Source: Rhizobium sp. CG5 (lineage in GTDB: Bacteria; Pseudomonadota; Alphaproteobacteria; Rhizobiales; Rhizobiaceae). From it: a stretch of DNA of 56,055 bases. The notes beneath the pieces are model-generated. The model worked only from the letters and a program-made list of their open reading frames with translations, searched no databases and was not told the origin of the DNA. The DNA is taken from contig NZ_JABAEF010000029.1 in assembly GCF_023701945.1 (NCBI RefSeq), positions 1 through 56,055 of the forward strand, read 5' to 3'. Shown here in pieces: positions 44,814-52,772 of the stretch; positions within the stretch are counted from its first letter, which is position 1; every line of letters begins with the position of its first letter. The position numbers and the translations under genes were made by a program.

Positions 44814-45512
44814 TCAGTCCATGCTGAGCCGGTAGCCGATACCCCTGACGGTCTGCAGCCAGACCGGATTGGCCGGGTCGTCCTCGATCTTGCGGCGCAG
44901 GCGGTTGATCTGCACGTCGATGGTCCGCTCGCCGACTTCGGCATCGCCGCCGACCAGTTCGTGGCGCGGAATGGTGTCGCCGGCCCGCATGGCAAAGAGC
45001 AGCATGATGTCCTGCTCGCGGTCGGTCAAGCGGATCACCTCGGACGCCTTCTTCAATTCCTTGCGCAGGATCGAGAAGGTGTAGGGACCGAACATCACCT
45101 GCTCGATCTTCGGCGTTTCCGGCGCGGCATTGCGCCTGAGGATATTGTTGATGCGCAGCACCAGTTCGCGCGGATCGAAGGGCTTTGCGAGATAATCGTC
45201 GGCGCCGGCCTCGAGGCCGGCAATGCGGGCGTCGGCCTCGGCGCGGGCCGTCAGCATGATGATCGGCGCCTGCTTCTCGCGGGCCAGCGACTGGGCAAGC
45301 GACAGGCCGCTCTCGCCGGGCATCATCACATCGAGAACCAGCAGGTCGAAGCTCAGGCCTTCGAGCCGGCGCCTTGCCTCGCGGGCATCGGCGGCCACGG
45401 TGACGCGGTAGCCCTGCTCGGAGAGATAGCGGTTCAGGAGATCGCGGATGCGGGTGTCGTCATCGACCACCAGCAGATGGGGGGCATCGTCGGGAAGGTG
45501 AAGCTTTTTCAT
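44814..45512 (-). CDS. OmpR-family response regulator
   Basis: A 232-residue two-component regulator. Receiver domain: LLVVDDDTRIRDLLNRYL, phosphoacceptor Asp in FDLLVLDVMMPGESGLSL (about 55), IIMLTAR and DDYLAKPFDPRELVLR. The C-terminal winged helix ends TIDVQINRLRRKIEDDPANP and VRGIGYRLSMD. It should pair with the downstream kinase. Its start lies four bases after the MarR-type gene stop, so the three form an operon. Confidence 0.96.
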   Translation of the reverse strand: MKKLHLPDDAPHLLVVDDDTRIRDLLNRYLSEQGYRVTVAADAREARRRLEGLSFDLLVLDVMMPGESGLSLAQSLAREKQAPIIMLTARAEADARIAGLEAGADDYLAKPFDPRELVLRINNILRRNAAPETPKIEQVMFGPYTFSILRKELKKASEVIRLTDREQDIMLLFAMRAGDTIPRHELVGGDAEVGERTIDVQINRLRRKIEDDPANPVWLQTVRGIGYRLSMD

Positions 45513-45516
45513 CGTC

Positions 45517-46032
45517 TCAATCCGTTTCGCTGTCCGATGGATCCGGCCTGGCACTGCCGCCGGCCATGGCCTGCAGGAAAAGCTTCACGCCTTCGCGCAT
45601 TTCGGGCTTCAGCGTCTCAAAGGCCTGGGCGATGCGCAGCGATTGTGGCTCCGAGAGGGCCAGCGCCAGTTCGCGCCCGGCAAGGGTCGGATAGAGGCGG
45701 CGCTGGCGGCGGTCCGCCGGACCGGTCATCTGGCGGATATAGCCCGAATCGATCAGTTCCTTCAGCACCCGCGCCAGGCTCTGCTTGGTGATGCGCAGGA
45801 TATTGAGAAGGTCGGCCACGGTCATGCCGGGACGGCGGCTGACGAAATAGACGACGCGGTGATGGGCGCGGCCATAGCCGATCTTGGCGAGAATTGCGTC
45901 CGGATCCGAAATGAAGTCGCGATAGGCGAAAAAGAACAATTCGATGGTTTCGAAATCGATCGTCTTGTCGTCAATGACAGGCATTTCCGGCAATAGCTTC
46001 TTGGCAACCCTTGCCATCGACTGTGTCGGCAC
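45517..46032 (-). CDS. MarR family transcriptional regulator
   Basis: A 171-residue winged-helix regulator. The start is GTG 46032 behind AAAGGAAG; an ATG five codons later is possible. DNA-binding region: PGMTVADLLNILRITKQSLARVLKELIDSGYIRQ followed by GPADRRQRRLYPTLAGREL, the beta-wing of MarR proteins. First gene of the marR - response regulator - kinase operon; a palindrome in the shared promoter region is a likely operator. Confidence 0.92.
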   Translation of the reverse strand: MPTQSMARVAKKLLPEMPVIDDKTIDFETIELFFFAYRDFISDPDAILAKIGYGRAHHRVVYFVSRRPGMTVADLLNILRITKQSLARVLKELIDSGYIRQMTGPADRRQRRLYPTLAGRELALALSEPQSLRIAQAFETLKPEMREGVKLFLQAMAGGSARPDPSDSETD

Positions 46033-46360
46033 GATTATGCTTCCTTTTCGCTCAAGCGGTCCGCGGATTTTCGACTGGGGACCGATCGAAATCCGCCTGT
46101 CGCTGCCGCCTGGAATTGCCATTTCGGCATGCAGAGAGCAGTGCCGTCAATTTTTTGGCAAAACTAAGCTCAGTTTCAAAAAAACACCAATGAAAAGAGT
46201 GATCATGCACGGCGAGATGGTGTTGCAAGGCTGCATCACCCATCGGCCGAATGCAGGATTTGCGGTTGTGCAAATGAAACCAATTTTCCGCAAGAATCTT
46301 AAGGCAGAAGCAAGACCGATGGTGTAATCGACTGTCACTCTCATTGAAGGAAGACCATTC
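46033..46360. promoter_or_regulatory. divergent control region between marR and a small membrane peptide gene
   Basis: A gap of 328 bases holding, at 46161-46176, AAACTAAGCTCAGTTT: an AAACT-N-AGCT-N-AGTTT dyad in AT-rich sequence, of the size MarR proteins bind. A 45-codon frame at 46190-46327 has no ribosome-binding site and is not called. Strong promoters were not placed. Confidence 0.5.
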
Positions 46361-46528
46361 ATGGCACAGGCTCAACCGGACCATAGCGAAGCCTCCGTTC
46401 AGGCATTGCTCAAGCCTGTGGTCGTGACCGTACTGGCGGCGAAGCTCGCGGTCGCCTGCATCCTGATCGCCAATGTGGCGCTGCCCGGCTATGCCGCGGC
46501 CGATACGGAAATTCTGTCCGTAAAATGA
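46361..46528 (+). CDS. 55-residue single-span membrane peptide
   Basis: MAQAQPDHSEASVQALLKPV then a hydrophobic helix (VVTVLAAKLAVACILIANVAL) and an AAADTEILSVK end. GAAGGAAG lies seven bases before the ATG. Divergent from marR. No family recognised; the helix length suits one inner-membrane span or an uncleaved signal anchor. Confidence 0.65.
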   Translation: MAQAQPDHSEASVQALLKPVVVTVLAAKLAVACILIANVALPGYAAADTEILSVK

Positions 46529-46602
46529 ACCGTCGGGTGGCATAAGGTCATTCTTCGACTATATGCTCACCCATCGTTCGTTCATTTAGGGCAGAGGACT
46601 TC

Positions 46603-47253
46603 ATGGGCCAGCTTCAGGCCGGGATCATCCCGGTGACGCTTTTTCAGCAGAATTGCACCATTCTCTTCGACACGGAGACGAAGGAGGGCGTGGTCGTCGA
46701 TCCGGGCGGCGATGTCGAGGCGATCGTCGAGGCCGTAAAGCAGAACGGCATCATGCTGAAAGAGATCTGGCTGACGCACGGTCATCTCGACCATGCCGGC
46801 GGCGCGGCGGAACTGAAAGAAAAGCTTGGCCTCGACATTGTCGGCCCGCACGAGGACGACCTGCCGCTTCTGCAGCGCATCGAGACGCAGGCCGAGAAAT
46901 TCGGGGTGCCGCCCGGCACCATGCGCAATGTCGTGCCGGACCGGTGGCTTGCCGATGGTGACCGCGTGTCGTTCGGCGATCATGTCTTCGAGGTCTATCA
47001 TTGTCCGGGCCATGCGCCGGGCCATGTGATCTTCTTCAACCGGCAGCAGAAATTCGCCCATCTCGGCGACGTGCTGTTTAACGGATCGATCGGCCGCACC
47101 GATCTGCCGGGCGGCGATCATGCCACGCTTCTGGCCTCGATCCGCGACAAAGTGCTGCCGCTGGGCGACGAGGTCGGCTTCATCTGCGGCCATGGTCCAG
47201 GCAGCCGCATCGGCGATGAACGGCGCAGCAATCCCTATCTCGTCGGTCTTTGA
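46603..47253 (+). CDS. metallo-beta-lactamase fold hydrolase (glyoxalase II-like)
   Basis: A 216-residue cytoplasmic MBL-fold enzyme. Metal ligands: THGHLDHAGG (58-67), YHCPGHAPGH near 130-139, GDVLFNGSIGR and the closing CGHGPGS. It resembles the short glyoxalase-II-like YcbL group, which hydrolyses S-lactoylglutathione or related thioesters. GGCAGAGGA lies before the ATG region. Substrate not determined. Confidence 0.9.
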   Translation: MGQLQAGIIPVTLFQQNCTILFDTETKEGVVVDPGGDVEAIVEAVKQNGIMLKEIWLTHGHLDHAGGAAELKEKLGLDIVGPHEDDLPLLQRIETQAEKFGVPPGTMRNVVPDRWLADGDRVSFGDHVFEVYHCPGHAPGHVIFFNRQQKFAHLGDVLFNGSIGRTDLPGGDHATLLASIRDKVLPLGDEVGFICGHGPGSRIGDERRSNPYLVGL

Positions 47254-47302
47254 GCATCTCTGCGTCCCGAAGCGGGAGCGTTTTCGGGTGACAGGCGGGC
47301 AT

Positions 47303-47327
47303 AAAAAAACCCGGCAAACTTGCCGGG
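47303..47327 (-). terminator. terminator of the cold-shock gene
   Basis: CCCGGCAA-AC-TTGCCGGG with seven T on the minus strand, ~50 bases after the cold-shock stop. On the plus strand it also follows the MBL gene but lacks a T-run there. Confidence 0.85.
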
Positions 47328-47374
47328 CCGCAACGCGAATGTCTGAGCTTGCAGTCTCAAAGAGAGGTCAAGGC

Positions 47375-47590
47375 TCAGCCATCGACCTGCAGATTGACGG
47401 CCTTCGGCCCTTTGCCGCGGCGGTCCGGTTCCGTATCGAAGCTTACTTTCTGGTTTTCAGTCAGTCCGTTCAGCCCGGACGCCTGAACGGCAGAGATATG
47501 CACGAAGATGTCGGCTCCGCCATTGTCCGGCTTGATGAAGCCAAAGCCCTTGTCGGTATTGAAGAATTTTACAGTGCCAGTTTCGGCCAT
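47375..47590 (-). CDS. cold-shock protein (CspA family)
   Basis: A 71-residue single OB-fold protein with the RNP1 motif KGFGFIKPD and RNP2-type DIFVHISAV. It binds single-stranded RNA/DNA as an RNA chaperone. GGGACC lies before the ATG. A leader of about 185 bases is predicted from a -10 box at 47783, matching the long 5' UTR of cold-shock genes. Confidence 0.95.
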   Translation of the reverse strand: MAETGTVKFFNTDKGFGFIKPDNGGADIFVHISAVQASGLNGLTENQKVSFDTEPDRRGKGPKAVNLQVDG

Positions 47591-48046
47591 GCGTCAGGTC
47601 CCTTTTGTCTCTGTCCGGTGTCGACGGACAGCATTGCAATAAATCCCTCAACGGGTGTGCGACAGGCATTTCTCGAAATGTGAGGAAAGGGGCCTTGCTA
47701 CCGCAACCAGCGACTGGGTTTCGACCAAAAGGACGATTCATCTGCTGGTGCCCGGAACTTCTGCGTCTCCGGCGCGCATGAAATTATAAGCTCTTCCCGT
47801 GCTCGCAAATTGCCCGAACACGCCAAGATTGCTTCGTTTATTCGGAATAGGCAAGCAAAAGTTTTTTAACAAAGTCCCGCAAATGCAGCACATGTCGGGC
47901 TTGACGGCCCCTCATGTGGCCGGTTTTTCAAAGCGAACCTCGCCCTGGCGCTGAAAAGTGCATCGCCTACGATGCTATTTGCGAATTTCCGATGGCTTTG
48001 CCGTGGAATTTTCGCAGAAAATGCAAAATTTCATCAGGCCTAAAAA
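47591..48046 (-). promoter_or_regulatory. cold-shock gene leader and flanking gap
   Basis: A TATAAT -10 box (47783-47788, minus strand) without a good -35 would give a ~185-base untranslated leader, in which folded structures controlling translation in the cold are expected. The rest (47800-48046) is lower in GC and shows no gene. Confidence 0.4.
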
Positions 48047-48937
48047 TCAGGCGTTTTTTACCCTTCGCCGGGTCACTTCCGGCACCAGTTCGACCAGGAG
48101 CATGGCTGAAAACAGCGTGGCGCAGCCGATATAGCCGATCGTCGGCAGGGTCTCGCCAAGCAGCCAGGCGCCGAAGAGGGCGCCGAACAGGGCTTCGGAC
48201 GAGAGGAAGATCGCCGCCTGCGGCGAGGTGGTGTAGCGCTGGCCGACGACCTGCAGCACGAAGGCGACGCCGGAGGAGAGCAGGCCGGCATAGAGGATCT
48301 GCGGCAGCGCGGCGGAGATGCCCACCGCGTCGAAAGGCTCGACGGCCGCGCCGGCCGCCGTCGCGCCGATGACGCAGACGGCAAACTGCATGGCCGAGAG
48401 CGCCATGGGGCGACCGCTCAAACGCACCATCAGTCCGGTCAGGATGATCTGGCCGGCGATGAATAGCGCACAGAGAATGATCAGCAGGTCGCCGCCATTC
48501 AGCGCCGACAGAGATCCGCCGCTCAAGAAAAAGATGCCGACCAGCGACAGCAGGGCCGCCGGCCAGATGACCCAATGGGGCGATCGTTTGAGGACCAGGA
48601 CCGAGATGACCGGGACGAGGACGACATAGAGGCCGGTGAGGAAGCTGGCATTGGTGACGGTGGTGGTCTGGATGCCGATCTGCTGGGCGGTCTGGCCGGC
48701 CAGCAGGCAGAGGCCGGCCAATGTAAACCCGATCCATTCCCGCATCGACAGTGTGACAGTGGCGCGTCTTGCCTCGTGCCAGACGAAGGGCAGGATGGCG
48801 CATAAGGCCAGGCCGAAGCGCAGGGCGTTGAACCAATTCGGCCCGATATGGGCCATGGCCTGGGACTGGGCGACAAAGCCGCCGCCCCAGATGGCGGCTG
48901 CGAGAAGCAGGGCCAGATTGGCCTGGATGCGGGTCAT
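48047..48937 (-). CDS. EamA/DMT family transporter
   Basis: A 296-residue integral membrane protein with ten hydrophobic helices in two EamA repeats. First repeat: LALLLAAAIWGGGFVAQSQAM ... ALRFGLALCAILPFV; second repeat: LLIILCALFIAGQIIL ... AALPQILYAGLLSSGVAFVLQ, then SSEALFGALFGAWLLGE. Members export metabolites such as amino acids. Substrate unknown. Monocistronic. Confidence 0.9.
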   Translation of the reverse strand: MTRIQANLALLLAAAIWGGGFVAQSQAMAHIGPNWFNALRFGLALCAILPFVWHEARRATVTLSMREWIGFTLAGLCLLAGQTAQQIGIQTTTVTNASFLTGLYVVLVPVISVLVLKRSPHWVIWPAALLSLVGIFFLSGGSLSALNGGDLLIILCALFIAGQIILTGLMVRLSGRPMALSAMQFAVCVIGATAAGAAVEPFDAVGISAALPQILYAGLLSSGVAFVLQVVGQRYTTSPQAAIFLSSEALFGALFGAWLLGETLPTIGYIGCATLFSAMLLVELVPEVTRRRVKNA

Positions 48938-49062
48938 GAAGGCTGCAACTCACCGGTTCGGCAGGGGGTTAAGACCGGTGAGCGTTAGCAGGCAGACCGG
49001 TTGCCGACAAGGGCGGTGCGGCAGCGCGCAGTTCGCCCCTTATCCGTCGCGCCCGTCGCCGA

Positions 49063-50220
49063 TCACGTCGATGGCGCGCGGGTGATCCTGAGCAGGGCGC
49101 CGTCCTCTTCGTCGGTGACCAGCAGCACGGAACCGTCGGGTGCGACCTTGACGTCGCGGATCCGTCCGTAATCCTTGCCGAGCAGCCGTTCCTCGCTGAT
49201 AACGGCGCCACTGTCGTCGCGCTCCATGCGGGCCAGCAGCTGGTATTTCAGCGCGGCGACGAGGAAGCTGCCATCCCATTCGGGGAACATGGCGCCGCGA
49301 TAGACATCGATGGCGCCGGGCGCGATGGACGGATCCCAGTAATAGATCGGCTGCTGGTAGCCATCGGCTGCCTGCCCGATGCCGATTTCCGCGCCGGTAT
49401 AGTGCTTGCCATAGGAGATGACCGGCCAGCCGTAGTTCTCGCCGGCTTTCGGGGCATTGATCTCGTCGCCGCCGCGGGCGCCGTGCTCGACGGTATAGAG
49501 CGTGCCATCGGCCGGATCGATGGTGATGCCCTGCGGATTGCGATGGCCGATCGACCAGATCTCCGGCAGGGCGCCTTTCTCGGCCAGGATATTGCCATCG
49601 GCCGGTGTGCCGTCGGGTTTGACATGCATGATCGAGCCGGCGTGATCCTGGATATCCTGGGCGCGATCCTCCTTGCCGCGGTCGCCGATGCCGAAGAACA
49701 GGCTGCCGTCCTTTGCGATGGCGATGCGCGAGCCGAAATGCTGGGTGGTGCCGGTAAAGCGGTTCATGGCGAAGATCTGCTGGACGGAGGTGAGCGCTGA
49801 ATCATTCTGATCGAGGACCGCCTGGAAGAGGGCCGTGCCCTGGCCGCCATCGCCTTTGACCGAAGCAGTGAAGAACAACTGGCGGCTGGTGGCGAAATCG
49901 GGCGACAGGGCAATGTCAAGCAGGCCGCCCTGGCCGCCGACGAAGAGCTCCGGCAGGCCCTCAAGCGGCGCGCCGAGCTTGCCGTCGCGGATGATGCGCA
50001 GGCGGCCCGGCCGTTCCGAGACGATATAGGCCCCATCCGGCAGCACTTCGACAGACCAGGGGTTTTCGAGACCGTCGGCGATCTTCTCGATATCGAGCTC
50101 GACCTTCTGGGTCGGCACGCGGTCGCCGGCCTGCGCGTATCCTACGGCCAGCATCGAGCCGGCCAGCAGGGCTGCGGCGAGGGTTGAAAGCGCGCGGGCG
50201 GGGGTGTTTGCATCGGTCAT
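49063..50220 (-). CDS. PQQ-dependent soluble aldose sugar dehydrogenase (YliI/Asd type)
   Basis: A 385-residue six-bladed beta-propeller. Signal peptide ALSTLAAALLAGSMLAVGYAQAG (residues 9-31) exports it to the periplasm. GLENPWSVEVLPDG, VGGQGGLLDIALSP, GSRIAIAKDGSLFFGIGDRG, SIGHRNPQGITIDPADGTLYTVEHGARGGDEIN and RIRDVKVAPDGSVLLVTDEEDG are the conserved propeller and PQQ-site blocks. GGAGG lies ten bases before the ATG. No PQQ synthesis genes are nearby, so activity depends on cofactor supplied elsewhere. Confidence 0.93.
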   Translation of the reverse strand: MTDANTPARALSTLAAALLAGSMLAVGYAQAGDRVPTQKVELDIEKIADGLENPWSVEVLPDGAYIVSERPGRLRIIRDGKLGAPLEGLPELFVGGQGGLLDIALSPDFATSRQLFFTASVKGDGGQGTALFQAVLDQNDSALTSVQQIFAMNRFTGTTQHFGSRIAIAKDGSLFFGIGDRGKEDRAQDIQDHAGSIMHVKPDGTPADGNILAEKGALPEIWSIGHRNPQGITIDPADGTLYTVEHGARGGDEINAPKAGENYGWPVISYGKHYTGAEIGIGQAADGYQQPIYYWDPSIAPGAIDVYRGAMFPEWDGSFLVAALKYQLLARMERDDSGAVISEERLLGKDYGRIRDVKVAPDGSVLLVTDEEDGALLRITRAPST

Positions 50221-50382
50221 CGGTCTTGCCTCCGTCGGGATCATCTCCCCGCTATTTGGGGAGGTGCAAGGCTTTGACAAGGATTTTGCCGGTCGCGATT
50301 TCGTGATCGCGGGGGCGCCGGCTATTCACGGGGTCTGTGCGAAGAGGGGGGCGATGATCGATCGGCCTTGAGGATGACCCGG

Positions 50383-50535
50383 CTAAAGCGCTGCCAAGGC
50401 CTTGATGTAGAGGCCGTTGCCGATCAGCGCGATCCCGGCGAGTGCCATGGCCGCCAGCGCTGCGGCAATCCACTTTTGAGTCGGGCTCAGGCGCTGCCAT
50501 GCCCTTTTGCGGCGGCTGGGTTGATCAGGAGACAC
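50383..50535 (-). CDS. 50-residue membrane peptide, possible truncated class GN sortase N-terminus
   Basis: VSPDQPSRRKRAWQRLSPTQ then a single hydrophobic helix and GNGLYIKALAAL, stop. GTG overlaps the stop of the upstream gene (GTGTCTCCTGA), as translationally coupled sortase genes do. The N-terminal anchor and GLYIKA resemble class GN sortases of proteobacteria, and bases after the stop read SRVILKADR in another frame, suggesting a frameshift. The catalytic Cys domain is absent, so no activity is expected. Confidence 0.4.
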   Translation of the reverse strand: MSPDQPSRRKRAWQRLSPTQKWIAAALAAMALAGIALIGNGLYIKALAAL

Positions 50536-50917
50536 GGCGCTTGCCCTGCGCCTGCAGCATGTCCTTGATGCTGCGCCGCCAGAAGGCCATGCAGGCAGAG
50601 GCCATGGCGACGAAGGACAGCAAAAGCAGGCCCATGATGATACGGCGGTCGGCAGGGAGCACTGTTTGCGGCGGCGTGACGAGAAAAGCAGTCTCGGTCG
50701 GGATACGGCCCGCATCCGGCGCCGGGGCCGTTATCGGCACGGCGGTTACCTCGTTCGTGACACGGTGCGGCGCGGCCTGGGGTGGTGCGGCATGGGCGGG
50801 AATCATCAGCCCGAGAAACATAAAAAGACAGGCCAGCAGCGCTGCCGCCGTCATCCGGGCCTGCCAGAGTGGGAGCCGGAAGCGCAGAGTGCCTTCCTCT
50901 TCATCACCCAGAAACAT
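50525..50917 (-). CDS. 130-residue two-helix membrane protein, possible deleted sortase-target protein
   Basis: N-terminal half: MFLGDEEEGTLRFRLPLWQA then a long hydrophobic signal-like helix ending PAHA. C-terminal half: VTPPQTVLPADRR, a hydrophobic helix, then an Arg/Lys-rich end (RRSIKDML, GKRRVS). This ordering (export signal, short linker, LP motif, helix, basic tail) recalls proteobacterial sortase substrates that normally carry a ~600-residue VIT/von Willebrand A region between the two helices; here only a 40-residue linker remains. Inference; it may instead be an unrelated membrane protein. Confidence 0.45.
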   Translation of the reverse strand: MFLGDEEEGTLRFRLPLWQARMTAAALLACLFMFLGLMIPAHAAPPQAAPHRVTNEVTAVPITAPAPDAGRIPTETAFLVTPPQTVLPADRRIIMGLLLLSFVAMASACMAFWRRSIKDMLQAQGKRRVS

Positions 50918-51297
50918 GGCAGATCCCCTCGATCCTTGTTGAACGCTGCCCTATTTGAAGCCCTGCAAATGGACGGGACGGGGGAGAAATTGCGGCGAAC
51001 CACGGCAATCATTACGGCGATCTCGTGATTTGCGGGAAAAAGCGCGCAATCGCCTGATCTACAAGGGCAAGCGCCGGTCCGACCCTCCCGACACATTTGG
51101 TTTCAGCGGCGAACGAGATGTCATTTGACATGCGGATTCATCCCGCCGTCTGGGGCCGCCGGCGGCCATTGTCGCAAAACATCGTGACCGAGACAGGTTT
51201 AAGCTTGAAAGCGAGGGGCGAATTCGCCATAGAGCTTGAACCTGGAGCCTTGGCGCTGTCGAGGCATCCGCCCGATCAACAGCTCAGGACACTGACC
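50918..51297. other. 380-base leader region before aspartate aminotransferase
   Basis: Contains a TTGACA-like hexamer at 51125-51130 within a TGTCA-N2-TGACA dyad but no matching -10. A frame open from 51097 in the aminotransferase frame is not supported by family length. No known riboswitch pattern was recognised. Confidence 0.4.
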
Positions 51298-52500
51298 ATG
51301 GCATTCCTCGCCGACGCTCTTTCCCGTGTAAAGCCTTCCGCCACCATCGCCGTCTCGCAGAAAGCCCGTGAACTGAAAGCCAGTGGGCGCGATGTGATCG
51401 GTCTGGGCGCCGGCGAGCCGGACTTCGATACGCCAGACAATATCAAGGCGGCAGCGATCGATGCGATCAATCGCGGCGAGACCAAATACACGCCGGTCTC
51501 GGGCATTCCGGAACTGCGCAAGGCGATTGCCGAGAAGTTCAAGCGCGAAAACGGTCTCGACTACAAGCCGGAGCAGACGATCGTCGGCACCGGCGGAAAG
51601 CAGATTCTTTTCAACGCCTTCATGGCGACGATGAATCCGGGCGATGAAGTGATCATCCCGACGCCCTACTGGGTGTCCTATCCGGAAATGGTGGCTCTGT
51701 GCGGCGGCACGCCGGTGTTCGTGGCGACCACCCAGGACAACAATTTCAAGCTGACGGCGGAAGACCTCGAAAAGGCGATCACCCCGAAGACCAAGTGGTT
51801 CCTGTTCAACTCGCCGTCCAACCCGTCGGGTGCCGCCTACAGCTTCGACGAGCTGAAGGCGCTGACCGATGTGCTGGTCAAGCATCCCCATGTCTGGGTG
51901 CTGACCGACGACATGTACGAGCACCTGACCTATGGCGACTTCAAGTTCGTCACCCCGGTCGAAGTGGAGCCGACGCTCTACGATCGCACGCTGACCATGA
52001 ACGGCGTGTCGAAGGCCTATGCCATGACCGGCTGGCGCATCGGCTATGCTGCCGGTCCGCTGACGTTGATCAAGGCGATGGACATGATCCAGGGCCAGCA
52101 GACCTCGGGCGCCTGCTCGGTGGCCCAGTGGGCCGCCGTCGAGGCGCTGAACGGCACGCAGGACTTCATCCCGGTCAACAAGAAGATCTTCGAAGGTCGC
52201 CGCGATCTGGTCGTCTCGATGCTGAACCAGGCCAAGGGCATCGTATGCCCGTCGCCGGAGGGTGCGTTCTACGTCTATCCGTCCTGCGCCGGACTGATGG
52301 GCAAGACGGCGCCGAGCGGCAAGGTCATGGAGACGGACGAGGATTTCGTGTCCGAGCTGCTGGAATCGGAAGGCGTTGCCGTCGTGCACGGCTCGGCCTT
52401 CGGCCTCGGCCCGAACTTCCGCATCTCCTATGCGACCTCGGAAGAGCAGCTGGAAGAAGCCTGCAAGCGCATCCAGCGCTTCTGCGCCGCCTGCAAGTAA
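51298..52500 (+). CDS. aatA: aspartate aminotransferase
   Basis: A 400-residue class I PLP aminotransferase of the I-gamma type. Start at MAFLADALSRVKPSATIAVSQ. Motifs: VIGLGAGEPDFDTPDNIK, FNSPSNPSGAAYS, the PLP lysine in NGVSKAYAMTGWRIGYA (near 240) and FRISYATSEEQLEEA. It interconverts aspartate/2-oxoglutarate and oxaloacetate/glutamate. Monocistronic; a palindromic repeat follows. Confidence 0.96.
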   Translation: MAFLADALSRVKPSATIAVSQKARELKASGRDVIGLGAGEPDFDTPDNIKAAAIDAINRGETKYTPVSGIPELRKAIAEKFKRENGLDYKPEQTIVGTGGKQILFNAFMATMNPGDEVIIPTPYWVSYPEMVALCGGTPVFVATTQDNNFKLTAEDLEKAITPKTKWFLFNSPSNPSGAAYSFDELKALTDVLVKHPHVWVLTDDMYEHLTYGDFKFVTPVEVEPTLYDRTLTMNGVSKAYAMTGWRIGYAAGPLTLIKAMDMIQGQQTSGACSVAQWAAVEALNGTQDFIPVNKKIFEGRRDLVVSMLNQAKGIVCPSPEGAFYVYPSCAGLMGKTAPSGKVMETDEDFVSELLESEGVAVVHGSAFGLGPNFRISYATSEEQLEEACKRIQRFCAACK

Positions 52501-52539
52501 GAGGATTTCCGTTTGACGGGCCTTCTTTCTTGAGGAAGC

Positions 52540-52674
52540 CCCTCATCCGCCTGCCGGCACCTTCTCCCCGTGAACGGGGAGACGGACATATGCCGCACCG
52601 TTTCCGTCCTCTCGCACGAGGAGTGGGGCACGTCCCCTCTCCCCGCCTGCGGGGAGAGGGCTAGGGTGGGGGGC
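52540..52674. repeat. RIME-like palindromic intergenic repeat
   Basis: Reads CCCCTCATCCGCCTGCCGGC at one end, TTCTCCCCGTGAACGGGGAGA, a middle, then CCTCTCCCCGCCTGCGGGGAG and AGGGTGGGGGGC. Two strong hairpins with this wording are typical of the rhizobium-specific intergenic mosaic element. Located between aspartate aminotransferase and opgC terminators. Confidence 0.7.
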
Positions 52675-52697
52675 AGAGTCCTCGGCACATACCAAGC

Positions 52698-52735
52698 GTA
52701 AAAAGAGCGGGCCGGATGAGGGATCATCCGGCCCG
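52698..52735 (-). terminator. terminator of opgC
   Basis: CGGGCCGGATGA, 4-base loop, TCATCCGGCCCG, followed on the minus strand by CTCTTTTT; about 40 bases after the opgC stop. Confidence 0.85.
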
Positions 52736-52772
52736 ATCTGCGTTTGCGGTTGTTTGGTCCTCAGGAGCTCGC

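Noticed and set aside
46190..46327. 45-codon frame upstream of the small membrane peptide
   Set aside because: No ribosome-binding site, no recognisable composition, and it lies across the likely promoter region.
51097..51297. 66-residue N-terminal extension of aspartate aminotransferase
   Set aside because: Open in frame but outside the family's normal start; MAFLADALSRVKPS at 51298 begins the conserved protein.
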